Assembly (NCBI RefSeq): GCF_003254525.1
Contig: NZ_QFYS01000002.1
Location: forward strand, 248,001-312,000
Length of the DNA stretch: 64,000 nucleotides
DNA from: Phenylobacterium kunshanense
GTDB taxonomy: Bacteria > Pseudomonadota > Alphaproteobacteria > Caulobacterales > Caulobacteraceae
Reading direction: 5' to 3'
Translations under genes and position numbers: made by a program
The notes under the pieces: model-generated
Seen by the model: only the letters and a program-made list of their open reading frames with translations
Databases searched by the model: none
Told to the model about the DNA's origin: nothing
Shown here: one piece after another, positions 9,436 to 19,073 of the stretch
Layout: every line of letters starts with the position of its first letter
Numbering within the stretch: position 1 is the first letter of the stretch

Positions 9436-10361
9436 GCGCGCCCTCCTTTGACCAGGCTCACGAAGATGTCTTCGAGGCTGCTCTCCTCGGTGCGGAGATC
9501 CTTGAAGTCGATCCCCCGCTCGGTGAGGCGCTTCAGGAGGTCCGCGATGCCCGTGGAGTCGGCCTGGGCGTCGAAGGCGTAGATCAGGTCGGCGCCGCCG
9601 TTCGCCAGCTCGAGGCCATAGGTTTCCAGGCCCGCCGGGACCGCCGCGAGCGGCTCCTGCAGGTGGAGGGTGAGCTGTTTCCTGCCCAGCTTGCGCATGA
9701 GGACGTCCTTGTCCTCCACCAGGATCAGCTCGCCGCGGGAGATCACGCCGATGCGGTCGGCCATCTCCTCCGCCTCCTCAATGTAATGGGTCGTGAGGAT
9801 GATGGTGACGCCGCTCTCGCGGAGCTGGCGCACGAGCTCCCACATGTCGCGGCGCAGCTCCACGTCCACACCGGCGGTAGGCTCGTCGAGGAACAGGATC
9901 GACGGCTCGTGGCTGAGGGCCTTGGCGATCATCACGCGCCGCTTCATGCCGCCGGACAGCGCCATGATCTTGGCGTCCTTCTTGTCCCATAGGCTGAGGG
10001 ACTTCAGCACCTTTTCCAGATGGGCGTCATTGGGCGCCCTGCCGAAGAGGCCGCGGCTGAACCGCACCGTGTCCCAGACGGTCTCGAAAGCGTCGGTGGA
10101 GATCTCCTGGGGCACGAGGCCGATCTTGGCCCGCGCGGCGCGGAAGTCCTTCTGGATGTCGTGGCCGTCGGCGACGACCCGCCCGCCGGTGGCGCGCACG
10201 AGACCGCAGACGATGCCGATCATCGTGGTCTTGCCTGCGCCGTTCGGGCCCAGCAGGGCGAAGATCTCACCGCGCCTGATGGTGAGGTCGACGCCCTTCA
10301 GCGCCTGGAACCCGCCGGCGTAGGTCTTCGACAGGCCCTCGATGGTGATGATCGGCTGCAC
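9432..10361 (-). CDS. ABC transporter ATP-binding protein (ABC-2 exporter)
   Basis: A 309-residue ATPase. Walker A is [11 protein letters not shown] (about residues 37-47), the signature LSGGM is mid-protein, Walker B with catalytic Glu is [12 protein letters not shown], and the switch histidine is in LTTHY. The roughly 80 residues after the ATPase domain are typical of YadG/CcmA-like exporter ATPases. It is translationally coupled to the permease. The 113-bp gap upstream, to bioB, should hold the promoter, but I cannot define one with confidence. Confidence 0.92.
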   Translation of the reverse strand: MQPIITIEGLSKTYAGGFQALKGVDLTIRRGEIFALLGPNGAGKTTMIGIVCGLVRATGGRVVADGHDIQKDFRAARAKIGLVPQEISTDAFETVWDTVRFSRGLFGRAPNDAHLEKVLKSLSLWDKKDAKIMALSGGMKRRVMIAKALSHEPSILFLDEPTAGVDVELRRDMWELVRQLRESGVTIILTTHYIEEAEEMADRIGVISRGELILVEDKDVLMRKLGRKQLTLHLQEPLAAVPAGLETYGLELANGGADLIYAFDAQADSTGIADLLKRLTERGIDFKDLRTEESSLEDIFVSLVKGGRA

Positions 10362-10474
10362 GCGCCCCCCCTCAGGAGTTCCCCAGATAGGTGTCTTAGG
10401 ACGGCGGAGCTAGGGCGACGCCGACAACAGCCGATGTAGCCGCGACGGCGCCGGAATGTGTCAGCAGCCTGCGG

Positions 10475-11464
10475 TCAGGCCTGGGCGCGTTCGCCCATCG
10501 GCCTCATCTTCAAATCCGCCAGAAGGGCGTCATCGTTGTCTCGGCCGGGGTTGTCGGTGGTGAGCAGGCGGGCGCCGACGAAGATCGAGTTGGCGCCGGC
10601 GAGGAAGCAGAGCGACTGCAGTTCGCGGCTCATGTGCTCGCGGCCCGCGGCGATGCGGACCATCGACTTCGGGCAGACGATTCGGGCGACGGCGATCATC
10701 CGGACGAATTCCAGCGGATCGACGGCCTTGGAGTCCCCCAGCGGCGTGCCAGGGATCGGCATCAGGTCATTGATCGGCAGGCTGTCCGGGTGGGCCGGCA
10801 GGGTGGCGAGCTGGTGCAGCAGCCCGGCGCGGTCGCGGCGCGTCTCGCCCATGCCGACGATGCCGCCGCAGCAGGTGTTCATGCCGGCGTCGCGCACGGC
10901 CGCCAGGGTGTCGAGCCGGTCCTGGTAGGTCCGGGTGGTGACCACCTTGTCGTAGTAGTCCGGGCCGGTGTCGAGGTTGTGGTTGTAGTAATCCAGGCCC
11001 GCCGCCTTCAGCGACTTCGCCTGGTCCGGCGTCAGCATGCCGAGCGTGGCGCAGGTCTCCAGGCCCAGCGCCTTCACGCCCGAGATCATCGCCGCCACCT
11101 TCGGCAGGTCGCGGTCCTTCAGGTCGCGCCACGCAGCCCCCATGCAGAAGCGCTGCGCGCCGCCGGCCTTGGCCTCGGCCGCCGCCGCGATGACGGTGTC
11201 GGCGTCCAGCAGCTTCGACGCCTTCGTCGCGGTCTTGAAGTGCTGGGACTGGCTGCAGTAGCCGCAGTCCTCCGGGCAGCCGCCGGTCTTCACCGACAGC
11301 AGTTGCGAGAGCTGGAGCTCGGTGGGGTCGAACCAGCGCCGGTGGACCTCGGCTGCGCGGAACACCAGCTCGGTGAACGGCAGCTCGAACAGCGTCTCGA
11401 TCTCGTCGAGCGTCCAGTCATGGCGCGGTTGGGCGGGATCGGCGTGACGAAAGGGGGCGTTCAT
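10475..11464 (-). CDS. bioB: Biotin synthase BioB
   Basis: A 329-residue radical-SAM enzyme that inserts sulfur into dethiobiotin, the last step of biotin synthesis. The [4Fe-4S]-SAM cluster ligands are C63, C67 and C70 ([10 protein letters not shown]); the [2Fe-2S] ligands and Arg of the conserved barrel are present ([12 protein letters not shown] and the closing region). Length is normal. It stands apart from other bio genes, none of which is in this window. The ATG at 11464 has GGAG nine bases upstream. It is divergent from ahcY across 159 bp. Confidence 0.95.
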   Translation of the reverse strand: MNAPFRHADPAQPRHDWTLDEIETLFELPFTELVFRAAEVHRRWFDPTELQLSQLLSVKTGGCPEDCGYCSQSQHFKTATKASKLLDADTVIAAAAEAKAGGAQRFCMGAAWRDLKDRDLPKVAAMISGVKALGLETCATLGMLTPDQAKSLKAAGLDYYNHNLDTGPDYYDKVVTTRTYQDRLDTLAAVRDAGMNTCCGGIVGMGETRRDRAGLLHQLATLPAHPDSLPINDLMPIPGTPLGDSKAVDPLEFVRMIAVARIVCPKSMVRIAAGREHMSRELQSLCFLAGANSIFVGARLLTTDNPGRDNDDALLADLKMRPMGERAQA

Positions 11465-11536
11465 CGGGGGAGGCTCCGGTCCGGGGGGGGGGAGCGCTCG
11501 GATACCTCCGTCACGCTGCGGCGGGCAACGCCATTC

Positions 11537-11556
11537 ACATAAAGACTTCTTTATGT
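11537..11556. promoter_or_regulatory. Perfect 20-bp palindrome upstream of ahcY (candidate methionine-cycle operator)
   Basis: ACATAAAGA-CT-TCTTTATGT is a perfect inverted repeat with 9-bp arms, AT-rich within very GC-rich sequence. It lies five bases upstream of the -35 hexamer proposed for ahcY, in the bioB/ahcY divergent region. ArsR-type SahR proteins are known to control ahcY and other methionine-cycle genes in proteobacteria; whether this is their site is inference. Confidence 0.7.
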
Positions 11557-11561
11557 CTTCC

Positions 11562-11590
11562 TTGATAGATTGGGCCGGCGCCGCTATAGG
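11562..11590 (+). promoter_or_regulatory. Putative sigma70-type promoter of ahcY
   Basis: TTGATA (11562-11567) and TATAGG (11585-11590) are separated by 17 bp and lie 34 bp before the ahcY ATG. The neighbouring palindrome ends five bases upstream of the -35. Confidence 0.55.
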
Positions 11591-11623
11591 GCGGGCAACG
11601 GATTCCCGACATCAGGACTGAAG

Positions 11624-13015
<1,392 letters not shown>

Positions 13016-13142
13016 TCGCCCTCTCCAGGGACGAACGACGCGCCGTCGGGGCCCAGCGCTCCGGCGGCGTTGTCGTGCAAGGCGCGCGACGCCTGGCGAT
13101 TGGACAACCCTCGATCGGGCCCGACAGCCCCGTTCACCATTA

Positions 13143-13168
13143 GCGGTAGAATAACACTGGTCTACCGC
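13143..13168. promoter_or_regulatory. Inverted repeat upstream of the pyridoxal-kinase-like gene
   Basis: GCGGTAGA (13143-13150) and TCTACCGC (13161-13168) form 8-bp perfect arms with a 10-base spacer, ending 25 bp before the GTG start. A -10-like TAGAAT (13147-13152) overlaps the left arm, so it could be an operator or the base of a 5' leader hairpin. I see no clear -35. Confidence 0.4.
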
Positions 13169-13193
13169 GGGCCGCCGGGTTAGGGGCCTCGAC

Positions 13194-14039
13194 GTGCCGC
13201 TCGCCCTCATCATGTCATCCTTCGTGGCCGCCTCCCGGATCGGCGGGGCGGCGCAGCAGTATGTGCTGGCCGCGCACAAGATCGATCCGGTGCTGGCGCC
13301 GACGGCGATGTTCGGCCGCACGCCCGCGAAGGGCGCCCGGGGCGAGGCCACGTCGCCGGATGTGTTCCGCCGCATGCTGGGCGACATCGAGGCCGACGCC
13401 GTGTTCGGCCTCGTCGACCTGATCCTGACGGGCCACTTCTCCAGCGCCGAACAGGTGGAGATCGCCGCTGGCGTCATCGGGCGTGTGCGCAACGCCGGTC
13501 AGGACAATGCGCTGGGCCCACGCCCCCTGGTGCTGGTGGATCCGATCCTGGGCGACGCGCCGAGGGGGCTCTATGTGCGGCCGGAGGTCGCCGATGCCGT
13601 GGCGCGACACCTCGTGCCCCAGGCCGACTGGATCACGCCCAACCTGTGGGAGCTGGGTTTCCTGACCGGGCGTGAGATCGCCACGGCGGCTGAGGCCAGG
13701 GACGCGGCGCGCGCGTTGGGACGGCCGGCCCTGATCACCTCGGTTCCCGCGGGCGAGGGCGAGATCGCGCTGCTCTATGTGGACAAGGCGCGGGCCGTGC
13801 TCCTCGCCCACCCACGTCAGCCGAGCGCGCCGAATGGCACGGGGGACCTGGTCGCCGCCAGCTTCGGAGCCGGCCTGGTCGAGGGCATGGACCCGCTCGA
13901 CGCGGCGCTGCGCGCCGCTGGCGCCGCCGCCGAGGCGGTCGACGCCGCGACGGCCTGGAAGGCGACCGAACTGCCCATCGTGTCCCTGGCCGACCGGATC
14001 GTCCGGCCGACCGCCGCCATTCGGACCGAGCCTCTCTGA
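13194..14039 (+). CDS. pdxY: Pyridoxal kinase (PdxY/PdxK-like)
   Basis: A 281-residue ribokinase-fold protein of the pyridoxal kinase type, which phosphorylates pyridoxal in B6 salvage. The N-terminus (PLALIMSSFVAASRIGGAAQ) and the DPILGD segment fit the PdxK/PdxY group. The catalytic loop NGTGD places the general base at D218. GTG start. Its TGA ends one base before the acylphosphatase ATG, and the serine hydrolase follows directly, so the three are probably co-transcribed. Thiamine-phosphate-type kinases share the fold, but the N-terminal motif argues for pyridoxal. Confidence 0.8.
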   Translation: MPLALIMSSFVAASRIGGAAQQYVLAAHKIDPVLAPTAMFGRTPAKGARGEATSPDVFRRMLGDIEADAVFGLVDLILTGHFSSAEQVEIAAGVIGRVRNAGQDNALGPRPLVLVDPILGDAPRGLYVRPEVADAVARHLVPQADWITPNLWELGFLTGREIATAAEARDAARALGRPALITSVPAGEGEIALLYVDKARAVLLAHPRQPSAPNGTGDLVAASFGAGLVEGMDPLDAALRAAGAAAEAVDAATAWKATELPIVSLADRIVRPTAAIRTEPL

Positions 14040-14040
14040 C

Positions 14041-14322
14041 ATGGCGCGTGTGGCCGCCCTGATCCGCGTCGAGGGCCGGGTGCAGGGCGTGGGCTTCCGC
14101 TGGTGGCTGAGCGCCCGGGCTGACGAACTCGGCCTCGCCGGCTGGGTTCGCAACCGCCGCGATGGGGCGGTGGAGGCGCTCGCGATCGGTGAGCCGGCGG
14201 CCATTGCGCAACTCGTGGAGTCCTGCCATCCCGGACCGGCCGCCGCCGAGGTGCGTTCCGTCACCACGGAGCCCGCCGCGGACGACGGCGCAGACGGTTT
14301 CGAGCAGAGGGCCACGGTCTGA
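14041..14322 (+). CDS. acyP: Acylphosphatase
   Basis: A 93-residue acylphosphatase, which hydrolyses acyl phosphates such as carbamoyl phosphate and 1,3-bisphosphoglycerate. The substrate loop GRVQGVGFRWWL places catalytic R20, and the conserved Asn is N38 in GWVRNRRDG. Length is typical. It starts one base after the kinase stop and ends two bases before the serine hydrolase start. Confidence 0.92.
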   Translation: MARVAALIRVEGRVQGVGFRWWLSARADELGLAGWVRNRRDGAVEALAIGEPAAIAQLVESCHPGPAAAEVRSVTTEPAADDGADGFEQRATV

Positions 14323-14324
14323 GC

Positions 14325-15449
14325 ATGGTGGAGATCGCAGGCGTCGCGCCGGCACGGTTCGCCGCGGTGAAGGACGCCTTCGCGGCCAGCTTCGCCGCCG
14401 GCGAGGAACTGGGCGCGCGCTTCACGCTGGTGGAGGGCGGTGAGGTCGTTCTGGACCTGTGGGGCGGCTTCGCGGACAGGCGCCGCACCATTCCCTGGGG
14501 CGATCGCACCCTGGCGCCCGTGTTCTCCACGACCAAGGCCGTCGCCGCCGTGATGATCGCCCGACTGGTCGACCAGGGCCGCCTGGACTACGGCCAGACC
14601 GTCGCGAGCGTCTGGCCCGAGTTCGCCCAGGCCGGCAAGGGCGAGGTCACCATCGAGCAGGCCATCTCGCACCAGGCGGGGCTACCCGGATTCCCCGATC
14701 CGATGGATGCGGGTCTCTGGGCCGACTGGGAGGCCATCTGCGCGAAGCTCGCGGCGATGGCGCCGATGTGGCCGCCCGGCGCGGCCTCGGGCTATCACCC
14801 CGTGACGGTGGGCTACATCGTGGGCGAGATCTTCCGGCGGGTGGACGGCCGCTCGATCGGGACCGCCTTCCGCGAAGACATCGGCGGGCCGCACGGCCTC
14901 GATCTGTGGATCGGCCTCCCCGCCGGAGTCGAGGATCGTGTCGCCGAGCTGCAGCGGCCCAGCGCCATGCCCGAGTTCGGCGAGATCAACGCGGCGACCC
15001 GCGCGGCCTTCCTGGCGCCCTGGTCGTCCGCGGCCGGGAAGGCCGGCGCGGACTATCGGCGCATGGAGGTCCCGTCCACCAACGGCTACGCCACCGCCGA
15101 GGCCCTGGCGCGACTGTTCGGAGCCGTCGCCAACGACGGCTGGCTGGACGGAGACCAGATCCTGTCGCCCGCAATGATCGCCGAGCTGGCCCGGGAGCGG
15201 ATAAGTGGCCAGGACCTGGTGCTGCCTTTCGTGATGAGCTGGGGCGCCGGGGTCATGCGCAATCCCCCGAACTATCCCTGGGGTCCGGCCGAGCAAGCCT
15301 TCGGCCACTCGGGCTGGGGCGGCGCCTGCGCCTTCGCCGACCCCGAGCGACGGTTGGGCGGCGCTTATGTGATGAACCGTCAGGGCGTGGCCCTGATGGG
15401 CGACGCTCGTCCCAAGCGTCTGATCGAGCTCGCCTACGCCGCGCTCTGA
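14325..15449 (+). CDS. Beta-lactamase-fold serine hydrolase (EstB-like)
   Basis: A 374-residue protein of the class C beta-lactamase/esterase superfamily. The catalytic SxxK is S68-TTK71 (VFSTTKA), a Tyr-containing motif follows (GYHPVTVGY), and HSGWGG near the C-terminus replaces the KTG of true beta-lactamases. There is no signal peptide, so it is probably cytoplasmic and more likely an esterase or peptidase than an antibiotic-resistance enzyme. It is the last gene of the pdxY-acyP group. Confidence 0.85.
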   Translation: MVEIAGVAPARFAAVKDAFAASFAAGEELGARFTLVEGGEVVLDLWGGFADRRRTIPWGDRTLAPVFSTTKAVAAVMIARLVDQGRLDYGQTVASVWPEFAQAGKGEVTIEQAISHQAGLPGFPDPMDAGLWADWEAICAKLAAMAPMWPPGAASGYHPVTVGYIVGEIFRRVDGRSIGTAFREDIGGPHGLDLWIGLPAGVEDRVAELQRPSAMPEFGEINAATRAAFLAPWSSAAGKAGADYRRMEVPSTNGYATAEALARLFGAVANDGWLDGDQILSPAMIAELARERISGQDLVLPFVMSWGAGVMRNPPNYPWGPAEQAFGHSGWGGACAFADPERRLGGAYVMNRQGVALMGDARPKRLIELAYAAL

Positions 15450-15456
15450 TCGCACG

Positions 15457-15479
15457 AAAAAGGGCCCGCGAGGGGCCCT
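15457..15479 (-). terminator. Rho-independent terminator downstream of the small membrane ORF
   Basis: On the minus strand AGGGCCC and GGGCCCT form a 7-bp stem with a CTCGC loop, followed by TTTTT. It lies 22 bp past the stop of the 34-38 residue ORF on that strand. The plus-strand hydrolase has no U-run at this hairpin. Confidence 0.7.
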
Positions 15480-15501
15480 CCTCCGTCCATTTCCGAAGGT
15501 C

Positions 15502-15618
15502 CTATCCGCCGATCCCGGCGATGGCGAACGCGGCGACCAGGCCCAGGGCGATCAGGAAGGCCGGGGCCAGCCGGTCGAACGAAGCTTCGAAGCGGTAGAG
15601 GGTCATGACACACACCAT
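15502..15618 (-). CDS. Small hydrophobic protein, 34-38 aa
   Basis: An unrecognised mini-ORF. From ATG at 15606 it encodes 34 residues: a charged head (TLYRFEASFDRLAP) followed by one transmembrane helix (AFLIALGLVAAFAIAGIGG), then TAG. An in-frame ATG at 15618 adds four residues. No strong ribosome-binding site is visible. In its favour are a canonical terminator just downstream on the same strand and a 130-bp upstream region with two hairpins. It may be a single-pass membrane peptide; expression is unproven. Confidence 0.5.
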   Translation of the reverse strand: MVCVMTLYRFEASFDRLAPAFLIALGLVAAFAIAGIGG

Positions 15619-15663
15619 GAGTTTCAGTTAGGGCCCCGGGGGAGCGGGGCTGTCCGTCGGACA

Positions 15664-15685
15664 TCAGATGGATAGCACCATCTGA
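15664..15685. repeat. Inverted repeat upstream of the small ORF
   Basis: TCAGATGG and CCATCTGA form perfect 8-bp arms around a 6-base loop, 46 bp before the small ORF's outer ATG. It may be an operator or a leader hairpin of that transcript. Confidence 0.4.
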
Positions 15686-15737
15686 ACGCTGCATAGATCA
15701 GCAATTTCGCAGTTGCGATATGCGGAATCGCAAATCG

Positions 15738-15761
15738 GGCCGGGCAGGTTATTGCCCGGCC
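15738..15761 (-). terminator. Hairpin at the end of rarD
   Basis: GGCCGGGCA and TGCCCGGCC form a 9-bp stem whose loop contains the rarD stop codon; on the minus strand CGATTT follows. A second 7-bp repeat (TTGCGAT...ATCGCAA, 15713-15733) comes just after. The U-run is weak, so termination may be partial. Confidence 0.45.
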
Positions 15762-16684
15762 GCACGGACCTCGGCTTGCGCCCGCGCGGCCAGACGTGTC
15801 CGCCGCCATGCGCCGTAGAGGAACACCGCCGCCCCGCACCAGATGAAGGCGAACGAGACGGCGCGAACCGGGGTGAACACCTCCCCCTGGCTCAGGCCGA
15901 TGGTGAAGCTGATGGTCGGTGCGATGAACTGCAGGAAGCCCATGGCCGAGAGCGGGATGCGTCGGGCGGCCCAGGCGAACAGCACGAGCGGCACGGCGGT
16001 GATCGGACCCGAGGCGATCAGCCACAAGGCGGTAGAGACATCCTGGGTGAAGTGACCGGCGCCGCGGGTCTCGATCCAGGCGATGAAGGCCAGGCTGGGA
16101 AGGCCCAGCACCAGGCACTCCACGAGGAGGCCGGTCTGGGCGTCGGCGGCGACCTGCTTGCGCACCACGCCGTAGCCCGCGAAGCTGAACGCCAGCACCA
16201 GCGAGACCCAGGGCAGATGACCTAGCGCGGCCGCCTGGAAGACCACGCCAACCAGGGCGAGGCCGATGGCGACGTAGCCGATCCGGTCGATCCGCTCACG
16301 GAACAGCAACGCGCCCGCGGCCATGTTGACCAGAGGGTTGATGTAGTAGCCGAGGCTGGTCTCCAGCAGGCGGCCCGTGTTCACCGCCCAGATGAAGACG
16401 ACCCAGTTCAGCGCGATCAGCACCGACGAGACGCCGAGCCAGGCCAGCACCCGCGGCCGGCGCAGCACGGCGGCGACCTGGCTCGCCTGGCCCGCCAGGA
16501 TCACCAGGAGGCCTGCCGCGGGAACGCTCCAGACGATACGCTCGGCCAGCATTTCCCACGGCCCGACGCCGTGGCGCCCGATGGCCTGGAAGACCAGGGG
16601 CACGAAGCCCCAGATGAAGTAGCAGGCGATCCCCGCCCCCAGCGCCAGGCGGGACTCGCCGCCGGGCGCGGGCGAGGACGTCAT
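15749..16684 (-). CDS. rarD: RarD/EamA-family transporter
   Basis: A 311-residue inner-membrane protein with ten predicted helices, of the RarD subgroup of the drug/metabolite transporter superfamily. The family pattern IACYFIWGFVPLVFQAIG at the N-terminus and ETSLGYYINPLVNM in the fifth helix are diagnostic. RarD was first linked to chloramphenicol sensitivity; physiological substrates are mostly unknown. The stop of asd lies one base upstream of its start on the same strand, so the two are probably co-transcribed. Confidence 0.9.
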   Translation of the reverse strand: MTSSPAPGGESRLALGAGIACYFIWGFVPLVFQAIGRHGVGPWEMLAERIVWSVPAAGLLVILAGQASQVAAVLRRPRVLAWLGVSSVLIALNWVVFIWAVNTGRLLETSLGYYINPLVNMAAGALLFRERIDRIGYVAIGLALVGVVFQAAALGHLPWVSLVLAFSFAGYGVVRKQVAADAQTGLLVECLVLGLPSLAFIAWIETRGAGHFTQDVSTALWLIASGPITAVPLVLFAWAARRIPLSAMGFLQFIAPTISFTIGLSQGEVFTPVRAVSFAFIWCGAAVFLYGAWRRTRLAARAQAEVRAAGQ

Positions 16685-16685
16685 C

Positions 16686-17717
16686 TCAGGCGTCGACCTT
16701 CGACTTGATCAGGCCGCGCTCGTGCAGCAGCTCGGCGATCTGCACCGCATTCAGCGCCGCGCCCTTGCGAAGGTTGTCGGCGACCACCCACAGGGACAGG
16801 CCGTGATCGACGGTCGGGTCCTTGCGGATGCGGCTGACGTAGACCGGGAATTCGCCCTGGGCTTCCTTGGGCGTGATGTAGCCGGTGGGCTCGCGCTTAT
16901 CGATCACGATGACGCCGGGGGCCTCGCGCAGGATCTCCCGCGCCTCGTCCTCGTCGATGGCGTTGTGGAACTCGATGTTCACCGCCTCGGAGTGGCCCAC
17001 CATCACCGGCACGCGTACGCACGTGACGGTCAGCTTGATCTCCGGGTCGATCATCTTGTGGGTCTCGTCCCACATCTTGGCCTCTTCGTCGGTGTAGCCG
17101 TCGTCGCGGAACGACCCGATGAAGGGGATGACGTTGAAGGCGATCTGCTTGGGGAACTTCTTGGGCTCGCCCGGGCCGAGGACGAAGACGCCCTTGGTCT
17201 GGTCCCAGAGCTCGTCCATGCCTTCCTTCCCGGCGCCGGAAACCGACTGGTAGGTCGCCACCACCACCCGCTTGATCTTCGCCGCGTCGTGCAGCGGCTT
17301 CAGGGCCACCACGAGCTGGGCGGTCGAGCAGTTGGGGTTGGCGATGATGTTCTTCTTGTGGGCGTAGCTGACGTCGTCCGGGTTCACCTCGGGCACGATC
17401 AGCGGCACGTCGGGGTCCATGCGCCAGGCCGACGAGTTGTCGATCACGATCGGGCCGGCGGCGCCGATCTTGGGCGACCACTGCTTGGAGAAGCTGCCCG
17501 AGACGCTCATCAGCACCAGGTCGACGGTCGAGAAGTCGAACTGCTCGATGTCCTCGCACTTGACGATCTGCTCGCCGAACGAGACCTCGACCCCGATGGA
17601 GTTGCGGGAGGCGATCGCGTGGATCTTGTCCACGGGGAAGTTCACTTCCTCGAGGATATTCAGCATCTCGCGACCCACGTTGCCCGTGGCGCCGACGACG
17701 GCGACCCGGTAACCCAT
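16686..17717 (-). CDS. asd: Aspartate-semialdehyde dehydrogenase
   Basis: A 343-residue NADP-dependent enzyme making aspartate semialdehyde from aspartyl phosphate, the branch point to lysine/diaminopimelate, threonine and methionine. The NADP loop is VVGATGNVG at the N-terminus and the catalytic cysteine is C130 in NPNCSTAQL. The start is set at 17717 because GAGGAG lies seven bases upstream; an ATG six bases earlier (17723) would sit against that site. Essential in most bacteria because cell-wall diaminopimelate depends on it. Confidence 0.96.
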   Translation of the reverse strand: MGYRVAVVGATGNVGREMLNILEEVNFPVDKIHAIASRNSIGVEVSFGEQIVKCEDIEQFDFSTVDLVLMSVSGSFSKQWSPKIGAAGPIVIDNSSAWRMDPDVPLIVPEVNPDDVSYAHKKNIIANPNCSTAQLVVALKPLHDAAKIKRVVVATYQSVSGAGKEGMDELWDQTKGVFVLGPGEPKKFPKQIAFNVIPFIGSFRDDGYTDEEAKMWDETHKMIDPEIKLTVTCVRVPVMVGHSEAVNIEFHNAIDEDEAREILREAPGVIVIDKREPTGYITPKEAQGEFPVYVSRIRKDPTVDHGLSLWVVADNLRKGAALNAVQIAELLHERGLIKSKVDA

Positions 17718-17917
17718 CGGCATACTCCTCAAATCTGGGGCGGGTTCCCGTACGCCCCCCGGCCCGCCGACGCAAGGCGAGCGAACCTGATGTGACAATC
17801 AGCTAGGCTGCGCAGCGCTGGCCGGGAGACCCGTGACGGGCTCGCATACTACGGTCTGCGTCGAAACACCGTGCAGGCCCGGCCGGTAGACGACGCGGGA
17901 TCGAAGGAGAATCGACC

Positions 17918-18301
17918 TTGGCCGATACCGGCATGCCCTTTTCCAACCTCATGGGCCTGGAGATCGTGGAGCGAAGCAAGGACCGCGTGGTCGGACGCCT
18001 GACCGTGCGGGAAGACCTCTGCACCGCCGGCGGCATCCTGCACGGCGGCGCCTTCATGGCCTTCGCCGATGCGCTCGGCGCGATCGGCGGGGTCATGAAC
18101 CTGGAGCCCGGCGCTCGGACCACGACCCTGGAAAGCAAGACGAACTTCCTGGGCTCGGCGCCCGTGGGATCCGTGGTTCAGGGCGAGGCGACCCCACTGC
18201 ACGTGGGCCGGCGGTCCAGCGTCTGGCAGACCCGGATCACCAATGCGGACGGCAAGCTGCTGGCCCTGGTGATCCAGACCCAGATGACCATCCAAGGCTA
18301 A
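17918..18301 (+). CDS. PaaI-family hotdog thioesterase
   Basis: A 127-residue single hotdog domain with the PaaI-type active loop GGILHGGAFMAFAD, in which HGG and the following Asp/Glu position the thioester. It should hydrolyse acyl- or aroyl-CoA; the substrate is unknown. The TTG at 17918 is favoured because GGAGA lies seven bases upstream; the in-frame ATG at 17933 is too far from it. Its TAA overlaps by three bases the stop of the convergent cytochrome gene. Confidence 0.88.
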   Translation: MADTGMPFSNLMGLEIVERSKDRVVGRLTVREDLCTAGGILHGGAFMAFADALGAIGGVMNLEPGARTTTLESKTNFLGSAPVGSVVQGEATPLHVGRRSSVWQTRITNADGKLLALVIQTQMTIQG

Positions 18302-18615
18302 CGGGGCGCCAGGCTCTCGATGTAGGCGAGCAGGTCCCGCACCTGCTCGTCGGTGAGCGCCTGGGGTGGCATGCCGTAGTGACCCTCGCGGGTCAGGCGG
18401 GCGAGGCGGCCCTCGATGCCGGCGACGTGCCGCATGTCGCGGCTGGCCAGCGGCGCGGCCTTGGGGTTTGGGCTGGTCCCGCCCGGCTCCACCGCGTGGC
18501 AGCTCGCGCAGGCCTGACGGGCCAGCTCATGGCCCCGCTTCACGGGAGCGGGCGTCTTGGCCAGCGCCGGCGCCGCCAGCGAGAGGGCCGCGACAAGGGC
18601 GATCGCGCGACGCAT
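18298..18615 (-). CDS. Small secreted c-type cytochrome
   Basis: A 105-residue protein with a signal peptide (residues 1-19, ending ALA) and one haem site C36-A-S-C39-H40; the likely axial methionine is in GHYGMPPQAL. It matches class I cytochrome c in size and should be a periplasmic electron carrier. The ATG overlaps the stop of the EVE-domain gene by one base (TGATG), so the two are coupled despite unrelated functions. Confidence 0.9.
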   Translation of the reverse strand: MRRAIALVAALSLAAPALAKTPAPVKRGHELARQACASCHAVEPGGTSPNPKAAPLASRDMRHVAGIEGRLARLTREGHYGMPPQALTDEQVRDLLAYIESLAPR

Positions 18616-19022
18616 CAGTCCCCCGCCATCTGGAGAATCGCGGCCCACTCGCCGTCGCGCACTGGCGAGACCGACAGGCGCGACTGGCGGATCATGGCCA
18701 GATCGGCGAGGGCGGGATTGGCCTTCATCGCCTGGAGGGTGACCGGCTGCTTCAGCGGCCGCACCGGCGCGAGCTCCACGGCCACGAACCGGCCCGCCGG
18801 GTCCGTCGCATCCGGAAAGGCCTCCCGGGTCACCCGCGCGATCCCGACGACCGCCAGCCCCTCCTGGGAGTGGTAGTAGAGCACCTCGTCGCCGACCTTC
18901 ATGGCCTTCAGGTGCAGGGCGGCGGCGTTGTTGCGCACACCGTCCCACACGGTCGTCCCGTCCCGCTGCAGGTCCGCGAAGGCGTATTTCGCGGGTTCGG
19001 ATTTCACCAGCCAGCGGGCCAT
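18615..19022 (-). CDS. EVE domain-containing protein
   Basis: A 135-residue protein made of a single EVE domain, a PUA-like fold. Family features include the opening ARWLVKSEPAKYAF, WDGVRNNAAA and GDEVLYYHSQEG. EVE domains bind modified bases in DNA or RNA, and stand-alone bacterial members probably act in RNA processing or tRNA modification. Coupled to the downstream cytochrome gene by a one-base overlap. Confidence 0.92.
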   Translation of the reverse strand: MARWLVKSEPAKYAFADLQRDGTTVWDGVRNNAAALHLKAMKVGDEVLYYHSQEGLAVVGIARVTREAFPDATDPAGRFVAVELAPVRPLKQPVTLQAMKANPALADLAMIRQSRLSVSPVRDGEWAAILQMAGD

Positions 19023-19073
19023 GCCGCACCTCCTTGCGTCGTGCGGACCATGCCACGCCTGGGCGCGCGTGCG

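Noticed and set aside
10362..10474. Biotin-type riboswitch or BirA operator between bioB and the ABC genes
   Set aside because: No dyad resembling a BirA site or conserved RNA fold is visible; only weak GC repeats.
11465..11623. SAH or SAM riboswitch before ahcY
   Set aside because: I see no conserved riboswitch core; the region is short, contains a DNA-type palindrome and a simple promoter. A covariance search would settle it.
14325..15449. Serine hydrolase as an AmpC beta-lactamase
   Set aside because: No signal peptide, and HSG replaces KTG; esterase-like family members are more likely.
15705..15716. TTTCGCAGTTGC, repeated at 31450-31461
   Set aside because: The 12-mer occurs twice but in unrelated contexts and orientations to genes; chance is plausible in this composition.
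15713..15722. TTGCGATAT shared with the promoter near 63545
   Set aside because: It resembles an extended -10, but no -35 and no plus-strand gene follow at 15.7 kb.
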